Below are positions 61,520 to 64,000 of a stretch of DNA of 64,000 nt, piece after piece. The stretch lies in contig NC_012965.1 in assembly GCF_000027005.1 (NCBI RefSeq), forward strand, positions 917,001 through 981,000, written 5' to 3'. The notes beneath the pieces were generated by a model that saw only the letters and a list, made by a program, of their open reading frames with translations, ran no database searches and was not told the DNA's origin. Position 1 is the first letter of the stretch. Every line of letters begins with the position of its first letter. The position numbers were made by a program, and so were the translations under genes. This DNA is from Komagataella phaffii GS115 (Eukaryota; Ascomycota; Pichiomycetes; Pichiales; Pichiaceae).

Positions 61520-63196
61520 CTAGTAGTATTCAGAGTTTGCAATCTCTTCATGTATCTCCTCCATGTCCCCTAGATGGTTAGATCCTTGTGTATGTCCTTG
61601 TGCATGTTTTCTTGCACATCGAGTAGAGTCAAGGTAATTCAAAGCTTCTTCTTTTTTCCTATTTTCTTCCGGACCTGTCAGTTTGGACAGAAAATCGTTC
61701 GGATCAATATTCTCCAAGTCATTCACGTAGATATCGTTATTATGTGCATACTGATTTGCTCTTGAGTCCCGAGTAGACTGGGTAGGAGAAATATTGGACT
61801 GAAAACAGGTGGGACACGGTTGTTTCACTCTCTGCGCACGACGAAAGGTCGGAGAGTCTTGCATGTTTGCGTCATGTTTGGGGGAAGCAGTTGGTTGATT
61901 ACGCATAGAATCCCATTGCTCTTTGGCCAAATTTGGACCTTGAAAATAGTAGCCTGAACGACCTGATAACTGCTGTATGTATAGTTCCTTCTCATTTAAA
62001 TTGGCAATTTCTTCCTCTTTTTCAAATCTTTTGAGATCAAGATATTTGATCTGATCTCTGATCTCATTGATCTCTTCAAACAGCTTTGTCTTTTTAGGAT
62101 CTTTACCCAAGTAAGTTATACTTTCCTTAATTTGGTGTAATTCACGGGCAATGCTGGAGACTGCCGCCTCGGCTTCTGATTGCTTGACAGAAGAATCACC
62201 TTGGGTAGGTGTTGATTGTTTTTCATGTACTTCTGAGTCGTGAGTGCCGAAAGAGTTCCTCGTCTTAGAAGTGTTTTCTTTCTCGTTAATTATTTTCCTG
62301 GTGTCCAACTCAGATTTTATTTTTTCAACCAATTGGTCTTTTTCAGTTAACTGAACGTTTCTAGTTTCAATGATATGATCCTTTTCGGCCAGTTCGCTCT
62401 TCGACTTTTCAAGTAGCTTTTCCCTGTCAGCTAGCTGAACTCGCAGGCTATCAATCAGTTGATTCCTTTCTACTAATTGTGACTCTAAATCTCTAAGAGA
62501 ATCATCTTTCACTTTTAATTCAGTTTCCATTTTTGTTAACTGTTCTTTACTGTCCTTTTCCTTCTGAAGTCTTTCCATTAATGTCTTGTTTACGTCCTTC
62601 AAGTACACCAGTTCTTCTGATTGACGAGCCCCAGTGTTCCTGGGAGAGCTGGACTTACTCCTCAGTTGTTCATTCTCCTCTTTCAATCTCTTGAACTCTC
62701 GTATGGTCTTCTCTATTGATGAAGATAGTAGCTTTTCATACTTATTAGTGGTGGGAAGGTTGGATATAAACTTGTGAGAACTGGCTAGCAGGTCACCGGC
62801 AATATCAATGTCATATTTTGTCCCTTTTTGATTAGCCTTGGTAGAAGGTCTTAGTATGTTTTCCTTTTCGAATGATGAGTATTTTGGCGATCCATACATT
62901 GACCTAGATCTCCCAATTTCAATGCTGTCGTCTTTAAACACATTGGAAAATCTTAACAGCTCTTCGGTGTCACTAGCATACCGTGTTTTTCCGTCAGTAC
63001 TAGCATCTCCTTCCCTAGGTTTATGAAAGTACTCCTCAAGAATCTTGGTTGGGATATGTTTTCTCAATACCAGATCCAAATCGATATCGTCTGACATGAG
63101 AATTAAACCCTTAGCATCACCATAGGGAATGGGTTTGTGCTCCTTAATTGCCTGATAGTTGGCCCTATACTGATCCAACGGAAGGGAATCAAACAT
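61520..63196 (-). CDS. Unrecognised long coiled-coil protein with C-terminal CxxC
   Basis: From the ATG at 63196 (558 aa), a distinct N-terminal segment (MFDSLPLDQYRANYQAIKEH and PYGDAKGLILMSDDIDLD, about 1-40) precedes a Ser-rich linker. A long coiled coil covers about 155-310 with repeated LxxRDxLIxxLxxQLAEKD-type heptads, and a second lies near 355-420. Near residue 470 comes RVKQPCPTCFQSN, a lone CxxC. The C-terminus has ENIDPNDFLSKLTGPEE and a His/Gln-rich end. The shape suggests a structural protein such as a spindle-pole or septin-linked factor, but I cannot assign it. The frame extends to 63376 only by TTG, and the upstream translation looks non-coding. Confidence 0.78.
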   Translation of the reverse strand: MFDSLPLDQYRANYQAIKEHKPIPYGDAKGLILMSDDIDLDLVLRKHIPTKILEEYFHKPREGDASTDGKTRYASDTEELLRFSNVFKDDSIEIGRSRSMYGSPKYSSFEKENILRPSTKANQKGTKYDIDIAGDLLASSHKFISNLPTTNKYEKLLSSSIEKTIREFKRLKEENEQLRSKSSSPRNTGARQSEELVYLKDVNKTLMERLQKEKDSKEQLTKMETELKVKDDSLRDLESQLVERNQLIDSLRVQLADREKLLEKSKSELAEKDHIIETRNVQLTEKDQLVEKIKSELDTRKIINEKENTSKTRNSFGTHDSEVHEKQSTPTQGDSSVKQSEAEAAVSSIARELHQIKESITYLGKDPKKTKLFEEINEIRDQIKYLDLKRFEKEEEIANLNEKELYIQQLSGRSGYYFQGPNLAKEQWDSMRNQPTASPKHDANMQDSPTFRRAQRVKQPCPTCFQSNISPTQSTRDSRANQYAHNNDIYVNDLENIDPNDFLSKLTGPEENRKKEEALNYLDSTRCARKHAQGHTQGSNHLGDMEEIHEEIANSEYY

Positions 63197-64000
63197 GATG
63201 AACTGTTTGAGGGAACAACCGTGTTTGTAAACAGACAGAGCTAGGGTGAATACGCGTTGAAATGAAGCGAGGGTAGGGGAACGCTGGAAGGAATCTTTGG
63301 GAGGAGCCCTTTGGGAAAACGCTGGAGGGAGCTCTGTTGGAGATGCGAAATGCGAAGCAGAAAAACCAACCTGCAAACTATTCCCAAAGTGGCAGCAGGG
63401 CGCTATGGTAAAAGCACCATTATCACCATTTTAGGAAGTAATCTTTACAACATAATTTCAACCTTACAACAAGTCTGGTCCACCTGGATTATCTTCTAGA
63501 TAAGCTTTACGACCTCACACCATCTCCCCAATATCTGCCTTTTCGTTCAAACAAAAGCAGTTTACTGGAACTGACCCTACTTCGGAGTACCTATCTAATG
63601 TCTTGGTCATTTGGAAAAAGCTTCAATTTTCTGCACAGAAAACACAGTCACACAAGATTGGCTTTCCCATTCGGGACATAACCAATATATTGCGACATCA
63701 CCAATTAGGTCCCCTATAGTTATCAGGAAATTGGCAGTGGATACTTGTACAATCATGTTGCACCTGTAAGGGTCTTTGGTTTTCCCGTTTCCCCTTCCAA
63801 ATTTCAGATTTTTATCGGAAAAGGCCGCCTATCTTGGTAATGCCTTGATTCAGCGTTTTTCTTTTTTTTCTTGTCCGAATCTCGTTCTCGCCGAACCGTT
63901 GCACACTATAAATACTATCTCGTATCCTGGTTTGGACACCTCCTCTAAAACTATCATACCTTGAGGTTTTTTTTTAGGTAACACTCGTTCTTTCTACAAA
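63197..64000. promoter_or_regulatory. Right-edge intergenic region, probable promoter of a gene beyond the window
   Basis: No coding frame is credible here. TATAAATA at 63907-63914 sits in a promoter-like setting: pyrimidine-rich sequence (63857-63890, with a T run near 63864-63872) upstream, and CT-rich, A-ending leader-like sequence to 64000. This suggests a rightward gene whose ATG lies just past the edge. Confidence 0.5.

Overview
The window looks like nuclear chromosomal DNA of a budding yeast, most likely a methylotrophic yeast close to Komagataella (Pichia pastoris group). The reasons are compact genes that nearly all lack introns, one short intron with a perfect TACTAAC branch site, a roughly 40% GC feel, five fungal-type transcription factors, and protein sets such as AROM, CYP61/ERG5, SRP21, tricalbin and Ssh4/Ear1 arranged as in a saccharomycete. 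The species call is inference, because no search was run. The window holds about 29 protein genes (one cut by the left edge), one tRNA gene, and no transposon, rRNA or CRISPR array that I can see.

Layout. 1-8.4 kb: end of an alanine aminotransferase, an unrecognised basic protein, TED1-like phosphoesterase, a C2H2 zinc-finger regulator, an FHA tail-anchored Far9/Far10-like protein, and a GPI cell-wall protein with Thr/Glu/Pro repeats. 8.4-20.1 kb: a tricalbin with a puzzling overlapping upstream ORF, kynureninase, a sulfate permease and an Arg81-like zinc-cluster factor. 20.1-26.6 kb: tRNA-Glu(UUC), then a 2.7 kb gene-free stretch upstream of a Gln-rich zinc-cluster factor, then a small unrecognised gene. 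27-35.2 kb: SPX phosphate transporter, PRP2 spliceosomal helicase, and an LRR protein whose 3' end overlaps that of a BAR-SH3 protein. 35.2-50.8 kb: another zinc-cluster factor, a CoA-binding-fold protein, an ATG101-like autophagy protein, a spliced CAAX-terminated deubiquitinase, an Aro80-like factor, a LETM1-like mitochondrial protein, a low-complexity protein and a SWIRM protein. 51.3-64 kb: ARO1 and ERG5 head to head, a coiled-coil protein, an Ssh4/Ear1-like Rsp5 adaptor, SRP21, a long coiled-coil protein, and a probable promoter for a gene beyond the right edge.

The genes are mostly independent housekeeping units rather than a cluster. Loose themes are amino-acid metabolism and its regulators (alanine aminotransferase, kynureninase, ARO1 with a Gcn4-type site, Arg81-like and Aro80-like factors), nutrient uptake and its control (sulfate permease with a TCACGTG site, SPX phosphate transporter, Ssh4-like ubiquitin adaptor) and membrane contact or shaping (tricalbin, BAR-SH3). 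The most unusual items are the prenylation-motif deubiquitinase with a mini first exon, the ATG101-like protein, the tricalbin 5' end with two overlapping frames, and the 11-residue repeats at the tricalbin C-terminus. I found no clear evidence of a wholly new multi-gene system.
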